DNA of 64,000 bases from Parachlamydia acanthamoebae (GTDB lineage: Bacteria > Chlamydiota > Chlamydiia > Chlamydiales > Parachlamydiaceae). Every line of letters begins with the position of its first letter. Positions within the stretch are counted from its first letter, which is position 1. Of this stretch, positions 1 to 10,009 are shown one piece after another. The stretch covers positions 1 through 64,000 of the forward strand of contig NZ_BAWW01000003.1 of NCBI RefSeq assembly GCF_000875975.1, given 5' to 3'. The notes under the pieces are model-generated. The model was not told the DNA's origin, ran no database searches, and saw only the letters and a program-made list of their open reading frames with translations. A program made the translations under genes and the position numbers.

Positions 1-428
1 GGGAAGAAGTCTTTAACGTGAAATACACAGCTTAATTTTTAAAAAATTGGATGCGCTATTAGATGCTCAAAACACAACATTTGACAATATCTCCCTTTAT
101 AGAACTAGAACATAATGATCTGCTCCTCCTCAAAAAAATCATGATATAGATATAGGTTGCAAGATCGAGTGTTAAACAAAAAATATACTTCTATAAAAAC
201 TTCGGAGCAGCTATCCTTAAACTCTTCTCTGTAACGATAAAGATTATTTGGAACCTTTGTTGTGGCGGGGAACTTTTTACTTTCTCTGCTTCGCTTCATA
301 CTACGAAAGTAACAATTTTTAGGCTTCATGAGAGTTTATAAGGGGCGCACACATTCAATAAAAATTGAGAGAGAGGCATTTCCTGGTAAACGCTGGTCAT
401 ATTTATCTACGGGATTAAAGAGGGAAGC
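1..428. other. Window start, no convincing gene
   Basis: This stretch is AT-rich. One minus-strand open frame (105-329, 74 codons) is present, but it has no recognisable domain and no clear ribosome binding site, and I do not call it. The last bases (about 418-428) hold a GGGAAG ribosome binding site for the next gene. The stretch probably belongs to the integrated element whose integrase lies at 3377-5029. Confidence 0.4.
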
Positions 429-662
429 ATGATTAATTACATTATTTTAGGCTTCGAGTTGCTGATTTTTCTATGGGTTATGTCTTGGGCATTTACTAGC
501 CAAGTCATGAAAATTTACACGTTATTACAACTTGAAAAAAACAAAAATACAGTAAGAGCTTTACAATGGGAAATATTTACTTTTCTGGGTTGCTTCGCAA
601 TTCTATTTTATGTACTACAACGATTGCTGTTCTCTCCGGCAGTGTTTGCACTCCAATCTTAG
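429..662 (+). CDS. Small membrane protein, unknown
   Basis: The 77-residue product has two hydrophobic segments (about residues 4-24 and 49-68) separated by a charged linker, as in a small two-pass membrane protein. An AGGGAAG ribosome binding site sits just before the ATG. I do not recognise a family. Its last 97 bases overlap, in another frame, the start of the following gene, which encodes that gene's signal peptide. The pair is probably co-expressed. The alternative is that only the downstream frame is real. Confidence 0.45.
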   Translation: MINYIILGFELLIFLWVMSWAFTSQVMKIYTLLQLEKNKNTVRALQWEIFTFLGCFAILFYVLQRLLFSPAVFALQS

Positions 663-1318
663 CAGCTTGGCAACCTGAGCAACATTACATAGCTGGCGTT
701 AATATCAACCTGAACGATGTTGCATTTATCGTCAGGCTTGAAAAGTTGTATGAAAGAGCTAAGAGATATAAGGACAAATTAGAGTCCGGTAAGCTTATGG
801 AAGTCATGTTCGAGATTAAAACGGAAGTAGAAGGCTATACCGGTAAGAAGATCAATCTTGACGCTCACATTGACGCTATCGAGAAAGAAGCTAAAAAGCA
901 AGGGGCACAATTCAAACCTGGTGAAATTAAGCAGATTAAGAAAGACATAAAAAAGAAAGAGAAGAAACATGGGCATAAAGCAATGTTTTTGTACGATTGT
1001 AATATGTATGGCATTGATTTCCACCAAGATGAATGCGACTTTCACTTTGATAACATGTACATGGCTAAATCAGCTAAGGGGCATGGCAAAGAAGATGAAA
1101 AAGAAGTTAAAGTGCCTATCCGAATTTCCATTGGTATTACGGCCTCACTTTGCGGTTATTTCCTTAGCTTCATTCCTCATCCAGTTGTGCAAACTGCTTC
1201 AAAGTTTTTGATTGGTACAGGTGTAGCTCTTTGCGTTGAAGGGACGGTGACACGTCTTGAGGATGATGAAAAGAAAGAACAAGAACAGAGCGGAAACAAT
1301 AAACCAAAAAATCTTTAA
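566..1318 (+). CDS. Secreted/membrane hypothetical protein
   Basis: The 250-residue product begins with a signal-peptide-like segment: basic and hydrophobic residues to about position 33, ending in PILA before AWQPEQ. A lysine- and glutamate-rich region follows (about 60-135), then a cysteine/histidine cluster with the residues HQDECDFHF (about 155-163), and a C-terminal hydrophobic stretch near 185-220 with a charged tail. This suggests an exported protein held by a C-terminal membrane hairpin. No enzyme motif is seen. The chosen ATG has no clear ribosome binding site, so expression may be coupled to the overlapping upstream gene. It probably belongs to the integrated element. Confidence 0.55.
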   Translation: MGNIYFSGLLRNSILCTTTIAVLSGSVCTPILAAWQPEQHYIAGVNINLNDVAFIVRLEKLYERAKRYKDKLESGKLMEVMFEIKTEVEGYTGKKINLDAHIDAIEKEAKKQGAQFKPGEIKQIKKDIKKKEKKHGHKAMFLYDCNMYGIDFHQDECDFHFDNMYMAKSAKGHGKEDEKEVKVPIRISIGITASLCGYFLSFIPHPVVQTASKFLIGTGVALCVEGTVTRLEDDEKKEQEQSGNNKPKNL

Positions 1319-1526
1319 AATCATGATGGTTTATAACAAGAGGCTCGATCCTGTTAAGGGATAGTGAACAAGCTTTCCTTGAAGGGGTATTTGAAAGAGA
1401 GGTGATTGAAGCAGCCCTAATCATACAAGATCACCTTTTGATTAAAAAAGATTAAATTACAACACTTTTGCAATGGAAAGCACCTCTTATTTCCAAAAAT
1501 AATCAAAAATAGGGGAAGATTTTGTT

Positions 1527-1896
1527 ATGAAAAGTCATGCAGAATTGACTAAACGGCAATTACAAGTCTTACCCTATCTTCTTGTATGTGGAACTTATGA
1601 AGAAGCAGCTCGTCAAGCTAAAATCAGTGTTAAGCAAATATACTGTTGGTTAAGAACATCAGCTTTTAAAAAAGAATTAGATAGAAGGCGCAATGAAATA
1701 ATTGAAGAAGCTGTTAACAAGCTAAAATATAACACTTCAAAAGCGGCCGACACTCTTATTTCTCTTCTTTCTCATTCTAATCCAATGATTCAACGTGGTG
1801 TGGCTAATGGACTTGCTCAATCATGTAGCTAAGTTCATTGAGCTTCAGGAGATTGAAGAACGTATTCAATTCTTAGAGGCAAAAGTAAAATCATGA
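1527..1896 (+). pseudogene. Frameshifted helix-turn-helix protein
   Basis: The frame from 1527 encodes 101 residues, with a helix-turn-helix segment (about residues 6-50: Leu-Thr-Lys-Arg-Gln, then EEAARQAKISVKQIYCWL) like those of phage terminase small subunits and replication initiators. It stops at 1832. Near 1810 the +1 frame takes over and continues as LLNHVAKFIELQEIEERI to a TGA at 1894-1896, a natural helical C-terminus. Skipping one base joins the two halves. The TGA overlaps the next ATG as ATGA, the usual form of translational coupling, which supports 1896 as the original gene end. It could be a disrupted gene, a sequencing error or, less likely, a programmed frameshift. Confidence 0.5.
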
Positions 1897-2153
1897 GTCA
1901 AAAACAACGTTTAAGAAGCCTTAAAAGTAAGACTCACGCTCAACTGTTAGCATTCTTCTTTTTACCACGTAGGTTTGACAATAGAAAAGAGATTGAGTTG
2001 CAGCTTTGGAATGATTATGTGAGAAACGGGGGTAATAAAACCGCAACACCTGCTTTTCTTCCTACCATTTCGGAGACCTATGGCTTTGTATGCTGTGTGG
2101 AGGTTTCTTTTGTGAAGGAGTGGTTTGCTAAGAACTCCACCCCCCCCCACTGA
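1893..2153 (+). CDS. Short hypothetical, probably truncated
   Basis: The 86-residue frame starts in an ATGA overlap with the restored end of the upstream helix-turn-helix gene. It has a basic N-terminus and no family I recognise. It ends in a run of nine C (2140-2148), very unusual in this AT-rich sequence. One frame shift in that run would extend the protein by about 20 residues to a stop near 2214. The gene may therefore be truncated or length-variable. It is likely part of the integrated element. Confidence 0.4.
   Translation: MSQKQRLRSLKSKTHAQLLAFFFLPRRFDNRKEIELQLWNDYVRNGGNKTATPAFLPTISETYGFVCCVEVSFVKEWFAKNSTPPH
2140..2148. repeat. C9 homopolymer tract
   Basis: Nine consecutive C bases lie at the 3' end of the short gene 1893-2153. 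The tract decides which frame the gene ends in. Such tracts can slip during replication, and can also be misread in sequencing. Confidence 0.85.
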
Positions 2154-2332
2154 ATTTGGGTCCCATCTGACTAGAGGGGACTCTACCCAATTATTTCTCC
2201 ATCGCCCTCCTTAAATAGAACCGGTACTTTTGCATAATATAAAAATGAGCTCGAAAACAGACTCGTCTATATTTTTCTTTGCAAAATTATACGTTAAGGT
2301 ATAAATTTCAGTTTTCACACAAGGACTAAAAA

Positions 2333-3178
2333 ATGCCTTCCACACAAGAAACTACTGAGTTGTGTAACGAGAAAAATTCTTCTTCTGAATTTTTCATCAA
2401 CCTCTTTTCACGAGGATCACATTTCAAACAACGATTAGAGATGTATCATTCTACAACTATTTGCAAAGCCATTTCTGCTGCCTTAAACGTAAAAGATTAT
2501 CACATCAAAGACTTGCCAATGACCTATCGAACGATTAATCATTGGGAATCCCAAGGATTGATTGATTGCGATCGAAAAGAAGATACCGCATGGCGTCAAT
2601 TTAACATCATGGATCAATTATGGCTCTATACCATACAAGCTTTGCGGGAGTTTGGACTTTCATTGGATCGAGTAAAAAATGCGAAAGAAATTTTTTTCAC
2701 TCCAATAGACAACTATCCCTTTTCGATCATGGAATACTACACAAGCTGCGCCTATATCCTGCTAGAGGATGTCTTCTTGATTGTATTTTCTGATGGTTTT
2801 GCTATTCCTTTAACTTATTCAGAGTATCAAAATGCACTAAAGTTAAATTGGATCAGAAACCATGTTCAATTAAACGTAAACGAGATTATCCAAAAAATCT
2901 TTCAAGATTCGAATCTTGAGCCTAGGTACAAAGACGAAGCTGCGATTACGCCTCAAGAATTTGAAGTTTTGCATATGATTCGTACGGGTAATTTTGAAGA
3001 GATAAAAATAAGACTCACTAATGGTTCCATTTACCTCCTTGAGGGTATCGAAGATATTTCCAGAATCGCAAAAATTGGAGACATCATACGAGAAGGGAAC
3101 TATCAAGATCTTGAAGTTAAGCAAGAAAATGGCAGGGTAGTCAGCATAAAGCGAACCCTAAGAAAGTTGATTGAGTAA
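2333..3178 (+). CDS. MerR-like DNA-binding regulator
   Basis: The 281-residue product has a MerR-type winged helix-turn-helix at about residues 55-110: MTYRTINHWESQGLI is the recognition-helix region and LREFGLSLDRVKNAKE the third-helix region. The remaining ~170 residues form an effector-like domain with no clear family and no MerR cysteine cluster, so a metal sensor is unlikely. The gene lies just upstream of the small co-gene and the serine recombinase of the integrated element. It may control integrase expression or excision direction. That role is inferred from position only. Confidence 0.65.
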   Translation: MPSTQETTELCNEKNSSSEFFINLFSRGSHFKQRLEMYHSTTICKAISAALNVKDYHIKDLPMTYRTINHWESQGLIDCDRKEDTAWRQFNIMDQLWLYTIQALREFGLSLDRVKNAKEIFFTPIDNYPFSIMEYYTSCAYILLEDVFLIVFSDGFAIPLTYSEYQNALKLNWIRNHVQLNVNEIIQKIFQDSNLEPRYKDEAAITPQEFEVLHMIRTGNFEEIKIRLTNGSIYLLEGIEDISRIAKIGDIIREGNYQDLEVKQENGRVVSIKRTLRKLIE

Positions 3179-3376
3179 CGCTATGGCACACAGCCAGGCA
3201 AAAAATAACATAAACCGACACGTCTATTGAAAACCTCAGGGGTGTGTCTCAAACGGAGCAATATATGCTGTCGGTTGAGTCATGCCAAAAAATTTTGAAT
3301 AGCAACGACAAAAATTACACTCAAGAAGAGATTAAAAAGATCAGAGAATTTTTATACCTTTTAGGTGAGATAGACT

Positions 3377-5023
<1,647 letters not shown>

Positions 5024-5029
<6 letters not shown>

Positions 5030-5052
5030 CAGTTCTTGCATTGTTTTGTCAA
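5024..5052 (-). promoter_or_regulatory. Promoter of tRNA-Leu
   Basis: On the minus strand a perfect -35 TTGACA (5047-5052) is followed after 17 bases by TTAAGA (5024-5029). Transcription would begin about 10 bases further on, just ahead of the tRNA 5' end at 5007. The -10 overlaps the stop codon of the serine recombinase on the other strand. Confidence 0.7.
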
Positions 5053-6246
5053 TCACATTGTGATTTTTTCATAGAAATGTTTGGCCATTGAAATACCAAA
5101 TGCCGCAAATACAGGAGTATTGGTTAATTCTTTGTCATATAATTTGTAAACAATATTCAAAACGCTTAACACAATCAGCCCCGGGCACAAAATAACTAAT
5201 ACGGGAGACAGCATATTTGCAATGCCTGTGAAGCCTAAATTTGCAATGACTCCAGAAATCAACAATGTGATAACGAGAGGAAATATGTCCCCTCCCTTGC
5301 CTTGCATCAAATCATGTTTGATGTATTCACCACAAATCGAAACTAGGGGTATAGCAGTCGTTAAACAAGTCATCGCCACGGCTAAACAAGCAATAAACGC
5401 TCCTTTTGAACCTAAAAGGTGCATCGCGATTGCTGAAAGGCGCTCTTCGGGAGCATGCCCAATATCTAGAATAGGTGTATAAAAGGACGCAACGTAGGTT
5501 AAACCAACATACATACCTGACAATAATCCTGCTGCCAAAAGACTAGCTTTTACCATCTGCTTAAAAACTTCTCGTCTAGCCATCAAAGGATCTTGTCCAT
5601 AATCCATTCCAATAAAGTGGGATAAGACAAAAGGAGCGAAGATGAACGAAGCGATTAAATCCAATGTATTGTAACCGACACGTAAGCCTTCAGAAAATGC
5701 TTCTGAGGGTGATAGTGAGCTCACTTCTGCGGGAGGTGGATTTTGAAAACCTAAAAATAGGATCATTCCCAGAGATGCAAGCAGAACCGGCGTTAAAAGC
5801 AGTCCCAGGATATCGATAATACGTCGCTTTTTCATCGCGAACAATAAAACAAGAACTCCTGCAACAATCGTGAAAAATGTAAAACTTACTATTTCGGGCA
5901 GATAAGGCTTTAATGTCGCATAAGAGAGAGTTGCAAGCCGAGGAATCGATCCTATTGGACCTAGAATTGCCTGAATGATGAAAATCAAAATAATTCCAGG
6001 AACTTTACCGATCCTCTCAAAAAATGCGCGGTAATGGCCTTCAAAAAGCATCATGGAAATCAAGCCTAAAAGAGGCAAGCTTACGCCTGTAAAGATTAGT
6101 CCCATCATCGCAAAAAAGTTCTTGTCTCCCGCATTCCCTCCGAGGATAAGAGGCCAAATCAAGTCCCCCGCACCAAAAAACATGGAGAATAAAGCGAGAC
6201 CAGCTGCCACGACATTGGATTGTTTTCTTACTATTGAAAGCGACAT
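5053..6246 (-). CDS. brnQ: BrnQ-family branched-chain amino acid carrier
   Basis: This is a cation-coupled symporter of the LIVCS family that imports leucine, isoleucine or valine across the inner membrane. The 397-residue product opens with the family signature VAAGLALFSMFFGAGDLIWP and has about twelve hydrophobic segments. It is somewhat shorter than typical BrnQ (about 430-440) but shows no obvious break. Uptake of amino acids from the host suits an intracellular bacterium. The gene ends 45 bases from the 5' end of tRNA-Leu and appears monocistronic. Substrate preference within the family cannot be read from sequence. Confidence 0.88.
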   Translation of the reverse strand: MSLSIVRKQSNVVAAGLALFSMFFGAGDLIWPLILGGNAGDKNFFAMMGLIFTGVSLPLLGLISMMLFEGHYRAFFERIGKVPGIILIFIIQAILGPIGSIPRLATLSYATLKPYLPEIVSFTFFTIVAGVLVLLFAMKKRRIIDILGLLLTPVLLASLGMILFLGFQNPPPAEVSSLSPSEAFSEGLRVGYNTLDLIASFIFAPFVLSHFIGMDYGQDPLMARREVFKQMVKASLLAAGLLSGMYVGLTYVASFYTPILDIGHAPEERLSAIAMHLLGSKGAFIACLAVAMTCLTTAIPLVSICGEYIKHDLMQGKGGDIFPLVITLLISGVIANLGFTGIANMLSPVLVILCPGLIVLSVLNIVYKLYDKELTNTPVFAAFGISMAKHFYEKITM

Positions 6247-6601
6247 AATATTTCTCCGATGTTAACGGTTCCATTTCTCTTGAGTGCCGCCAAAGAGATC
6301 TAATCTTAACTGGTGTTTGCAGGGGAATGATCTAGGCGGATCAAAGATGATTAATTGCATATGTTCGTGTAACCCAAATCTGTTATTGCTAAAGAAAAAG
6401 AAAACAAAACGTCTAACTTTGTCTTCCTTAATTGAGCAGATGTAGGACGGCTACACTGGAGACACATGCTGTAAAGTAGGCCTAATTAAATGTTTTATTA
6501 AGATTTTACAGTAGAGATGAATACAAATCAAGCATTTTTAAAAAATCAGATTGCTAAAGAAAAACAAAATAGCCCCTCATACCTGTAAGGCAAAGCGAAA
6601 T
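6247..6601. other. Intergenic stretch with short direct repeats
   Basis: No gene is seen. It should hold the brnQ promoter and the transcript end of the kinase-like gene. The 15-base word ATTGCTAAAGAAAAA occurs at 6385-6399 and again at 6550-6564 in the same orientation, possibly the trace of a small duplication or lost element. Confidence 0.5.
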
Positions 6602-7921
6602 TTAAGGACTTTTGGGTAGCGAAGGCACTCCTTCAATTAAGCGGAAAAAAACTTTAGCAAAAAAAGGGCGCTGCCTTTCAAACTTTATAAAAAATTTTTC
6701 TTTCTGGATTTCGTTATGTACGAGGATATTTAGAGTCACAACATCTTCGACTAACGCTGGATTTTCTTCTAGCAGTTCATTAGCTTTTTTTGTCATGTAA
6801 GAAGTCGATCTTGAGGTGAAATGACGATCCAATTTGTTCAAATACAAACCAAATCCTTTTGCAAGACTATGCAAAGCAAAAGCCCTAATAACGTTGATAA
6901 GGGGAATTAAGCCTAAACTCACAATACTCAATCGAATCTTTCTTTTAGAAAAGTTCGGTTTTGATGCAACATCGTAATTTTTTTTCAACTCTTCATGAAA
7001 AGATTCTAATCCAGGTTCTAGTAGCACTTTCGGCATAAAAAATAGTACTGGATCAGCTTTCAGAGTTTCCTGTAAAAGATTAAACAAACCAATTCTTGCG
7101 CATTTTTCAACGCTTGCTCCTCTCCCCCCAAAAAATTTACCAAAACCAGTCTTTTTTACAGTCATTAAACCGGAAGGTTCCGTATTGATTATCGCAATTT
7201 TTCGGTCTTGAGTTAAACGAATCTTATTAAATGTTGCTCCCGCTATCCCTGCTTTTCGGACAATTAACGAAATCTTATGCGCCAATTCTTTTTGTTCCGA
7301 TGCATCCATGCTTTTAATGGCTTCAAGCGTTTCTTTTGCACTCAAGACTTCCACTTTCTCGCAAATGAGACAATACTTTCGAGTGACATCACACTCTTTA
7401 TCAGAATTTTGGTATGCAAGCAGCTTTTTTTGAGGAAGAATGACATCAACCTGCACTTCTTGAGCAATTTTAGCAATACGACGGCTCATTTCAATTCGTA
7501 GGAGGTTTTCTTCTCTTTGAAGAACTGCCATCTCTTTTTTATTATTTCTTGGGCCAGGCGGAAAGCTCCCTTTTGGAAAAGCAATCGCACCAGCTTTAAT
7601 TACCCAACCAGGAAGAGTTTCATGCTCTAGAACGTTGTAATAAGGAATTATTTTACCAAGAATAAGATTTTTTTTGTTTAGTAATTTAAACTGGTGCTGT
7701 CCAAGAATGGCATTGTTATCTTGAATTTTTTCCCAGTCACAGCTTAAAGGCTCGCTTAGCATGCTTTTAACTTCAGGTCGTGAAATAAGCTTTTGGGCTT
7801 TCTTAGCATTCGTCGAAGCAAGTAAGTGCGTTGATAAACTTTTATCACTTAGGTCTACGGGAGAGACATATGTATTCGAATAATAAAAAGACTTAAAAAA
7901 ATCTGTGAAACTTGGTAGCAT
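6602..7921 (-). CDS. Kinase-like fold protein, possibly inactive
   Basis: The 439-residue product is not a protein I can name. The order of its motifs suggests a divergent protein-kinase-like fold. LPGWVIKAG (near 103-111) resembles the ATP-binding lysine strand. A helix and the strand VDVILPQKKL follow. CLICEKVEVL (near 186-195) resembles the hinge. AGATFNKIRLTQDRKIAIIN (near 231-250) resembles the catalytic loop and metal-binding strand, with Asn where the metal-binding Asp is expected, so it may be a pseudokinase. A basic hydrophobic segment follows at about 330-360. There is no signal peptide. GGGA precedes the ATG. A secreted effector role is plausible but inferred. Confidence 0.55.
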   Translation of the reverse strand: MLPSFTDFFKSFYYSNTYVSPVDLSDKSLSTHLLASTNAKKAQKLISRPEVKSMLSEPLSCDWEKIQDNNAILGQHQFKLLNKKNLILGKIIPYYNVLEHETLPGWVIKAGAIAFPKGSFPPGPRNNKKEMAVLQREENLLRIEMSRRIAKIAQEVQVDVILPQKKLLAYQNSDKECDVTRKYCLICEKVEVLSAKETLEAIKSMDASEQKELAHKISLIVRKAGIAGATFNKIRLTQDRKIAIINTEPSGLMTVKKTGFGKFFGGRGASVEKCARIGLFNLLQETLKADPVLFFMPKVLLEPGLESFHEELKKNYDVASKPNFSKRKIRLSIVSLGLIPLINVIRAFALHSLAKGFGLYLNKLDRHFTSRSTSYMTKKANELLEENPALVEDVVTLNILVHNEIQKEKFFIKFERQRPFFAKVFFRLIEGVPSLPKSP

Positions 7922-8026
7922 ACGGTTCCCTTAATGGGTATTATTGACCTAAATCTTGATAAGATACTGATTACTTATGTAAAAAGCAATAAAGCTCCAT
8001 CCAAATTTATAACAAATTCATAAACT

Positions 8027-8434
8027 ATGAAACTTCAATGCCCTTGCGATAGTGGTAAAACTTACCCAGATTGCTGCCAAATACTTCATGAAGGAGCTCA
8101 AGCAAATCAAGCTCTCTCTTTAATGCGCTCTAGATATTCTGCATACGCCTACCAAAAAGTTGCCTATATCATTCAAACAACCCATCCTGACAATCCAAGC
8201 TTTCTTGCGGACTCTATTCAATGGGCGAAAGAGATCTTGATCTTCTGTCAAAACACTCAATTTAAAAAATTAGAAATTGTCGATTATCTGGAAGGAATCG
8301 ATGAGTCGATTGTGACATTTGTTGCTCATCTCAATCAAAATCATTCAAACAAAAAGCTATTTGAAAAGAGCCTATTTATAAAATTAAATAATCAATGGAC
8401 ATACAGAGATGCGCTACTAATAAAGTTTAAATAA
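8027..8434 (+). CDS. YchJ-family SEC-C motif protein
   Basis: The 135-residue protein carries an N-terminal SEC-C zinc-binding motif, CPCDSGKTYPDCC (residues 5-17), followed by LMRSRYSAYAY, the hallmark of the YchJ (UPF0225) family. The family is widespread and belongs to the NTF2-like fold; its biochemical role is unknown, and the SEC-C part resembles the zinc finger at the SecA C-terminus. The length fits the family (about 130-160), although many members have a second C-terminal SEC-C motif that is absent here. It is transcribed alone between opposing genes. Confidence 0.85.
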   Translation: MKLQCPCDSGKTYPDCCQILHEGAQANQALSLMRSRYSAYAYQKVAYIIQTTHPDNPSFLADSIQWAKEILIFCQNTQFKKLEIVDYLEGIDESIVTFVAHLNQNHSNKKLFEKSLFIKLNNQWTYRDALLIKFK

Positions 8435-8471
8435 AACAAAAAAAACATTAATAGACGAACGAATCTATTTA

Positions 8472-8500
8472 TTGAAACTTTTCTTTGCGAACATTATAAT
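8472..8500 (+). promoter_or_regulatory. Sigma-70-type promoter
   Basis: TTGAAA (8472-8477) and TATAAT (8495-8500) are separated by exactly 17 bases, and lie 42 bases upstream of the ATG at 8543. This is a strong housekeeping-type promoter for the Inc-like protein. Confidence 0.75.
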
Positions 8501-8542
8501 TTAAATCGAATAATTTCGAATTTAATAATAAAAGAGGTTTCG

Positions 8543-9289
8543 ATGTCTGCACCAATTAAAAGTAAATATGATTATACTAAAGTGTTTTTAAACGAGGAAC
8601 ATTTTGTACCCGTTGATAAAATTCCCGCCCACTCACTTTCGTCGGCCGCCATCTTCAAAAAATTCTCCAATACACCCGACGCACTTCGGCATTCCCCTTT
8701 AAAACATCGCGCTGAGAAGTTAGTTGAAGCAACGAAAAAATGGCATTGTGCTAGAGATAATGAGACGAAAGATAAAATTTTTGCCGTATTACGAACAACT
8801 CTAGGGGTTGCCATTATAGCCGCAGGAGTTTTTGGATTAGTTGCTGGAGCCACAATCGCCCCACCTGCGGTGGGAATCGCGCTTGTTGCAGGTTTATCTT
8901 ATGCGCTTCTTACAGGCTACAATATTCTGCACACAGAGATCCCTTTAACTTTAAAAGGAATCCTTACCGCATGCGCACTTGGTCCTTTTTTACCCATCTA
9001 TGAAGCATTCGGAAATGTCAGCCGTTTGCAAGAAATCAGAACAAACATTAAAGATTCTGTTGAAAACGATTTCAATGAACTCACACGTTTTTTTAATGCT
9101 GAACATGCACAGATTGAAAAAAAATTGACTGACGAGATCCTCAAACTCACGAACTCCCTCGCGGCAGTAAAACGACTCCCTTATCGGACAAGATCTGGAG
9201 AAAATGAGCTTTGCATGGAACTGTTTAATCACCAAAGAGCTTTAACAGAGCTTCACGCTGCAGCGAAATTCTACGCAGAATACAACTAA
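8543..9289 (+). CDS. Inc-like two-hairpin membrane protein
   Basis: The 248-residue product has no signal peptide. It has a bilobed hydrophobic region at about residues 88-150: TTLGVAIIAAGVFGLVAGAT, then a second lobe through VGIALVAGLSYALLTGYN and a further hydrophobic patch to about 155. A helical C-terminus of ~90 residues follows. Closely spaced hydrophobic lobes without a cleavable signal are the hallmark of chlamydial inclusion-membrane proteins secreted by the type III system, so this is a candidate for insertion into the host-derived vacuole membrane. That is an inference from topology. It has its own promoter and terminator, and AAGAGG precedes the ATG. Confidence 0.6.
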   Translation: MSAPIKSKYDYTKVFLNEEHFVPVDKIPAHSLSSAAIFKKFSNTPDALRHSPLKHRAEKLVEATKKWHCARDNETKDKIFAVLRTTLGVAIIAAGVFGLVAGATIAPPAVGIALVAGLSYALLTGYNILHTEIPLTLKGILTACALGPFLPIYEAFGNVSRLQEIRTNIKDSVENDFNELTRFFNAEHAQIEKKLTDEILKLTNSLAAVKRLPYRTRSGENELCMELFNHQRALTELHAAAKFYAEYN

Positions 9290-9296
9290 TTCGATA

Positions 9297-9325
9297 TGAA
9301 GATGCACGGTATTTGTGCATCTTCA
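9297..9325. terminator. Bidirectional hairpin terminator
   Basis: An 11-bp perfect stem, TGAAGATGCAC / GTGCATCTTCA with a 7-base loop, is followed by TTTTT on the plus strand. It lies between two convergent genes, and the stop codon of the HIT gene is inside it. Confidence 0.85.
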
Positions 9326-9847
9326 TTTTTCAATAGCGAGCTTCATTTTCTCAACAATTTCATGCATTTCTTTCACATCGATTGGAGAGCTAAAGTTCGC
9401 TATATACATTTTTAATAGAAATTTCAGACTAGAGTCGTCTCCTGCTTTTCGCGGCATATAATGAAAATGCACATGCGGAACAGTTTGCCCCACTTCAACG
9501 CCATTTTTTTGCAGTAGTAAATAAGAACTCGTTCCAAAAACTTTTTCAGCTGCTACATTGACCTTCTTAATAATTTGACCAATTCGTAAGATTTCTGCCG
9601 CAGATAGGTATTCAAAGCGTTCAACATGTCTTTTTGGAATAACAAGAGAATGGCCTGGTAGAACAGGTTTATGGGTGTAAAGCGCAATCACAAGATCATC
9701 TTCATAAAATTTTTGATAATCGAGTATTTGACTACTACAAAACGCACAGTTGTCGCGATTTAAGGAACTCGGAGTCGATTTAATAATAAATACTATACCC
9801 ATTAAAAGCACAATGCCGATCAATAATCTTTTAAATATTTTACTCAT
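9323..9847 (-). CDS. HIT-family hydrolase with membrane anchor
   Basis: HIT proteins hydrolyse or transfer nucleotides (AMP-lysine, AppppA or related phosphoramidates). The signature is PHVHFHYMP (His-x-His-x-His) near residues 125-133. CAFC near residue 35 is part of the usual N-terminal zinc-binding region. An N-terminal hydrophobic segment (about 5-24) precedes the catalytic domain, suggesting membrane anchoring or export, unusual for HIT proteins. I start at the ATG at 9847, which has AGGG nine bases ahead; an upstream ATG at 9883 lacks one. The substrate is unknown. Confidence 0.82.
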   Translation of the reverse strand: MSKIFKRLLIGIVLLMGIVFIIKSTPSSLNRDNCAFCSSQILDYQKFYEDDLVIALYTHKPVLPGHSLVIPKRHVERFEYLSAAEILRIGQIIKKVNVAAEKVFGTSSYLLLQKNGVEVGQTVPHVHFHYMPRKAGDDSSLKFLLKMYIANFSSPIDVKEMHEIVEKMKLAIEK

Positions 9848-10009
9848 TTTGAAATTCCCTAAAAAACATGATTGAATAAACAATCATTCTACCAGAAAAG
9901 ATTTTATAGCCTAGATAAATTTCAAATTGAAGTTCCCACTAATATGAAATGTATAAAAAAGCAATGCATGCTATAGTGAGACATTAAATCTACTAAAATA
10001 AAAGTTTAT

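Noticed and set aside
105-329. Minus-strand 74-codon open frame
   Set aside because: No recognisable domain, no clear ribosome binding site, and composition not convincingly coding.
2155-2192. Inverted repeat TTGGGT/ACCCAA as an insertion-sequence end
   Set aside because: The arms are six bases and the intervening DNA shows no element; chance is likely.
5053-5067. AATCA/TGATT hairpin as a terminator after the integrase gene
   Set aside because: The stem is only five base pairs; too weak to call, though T residues follow.
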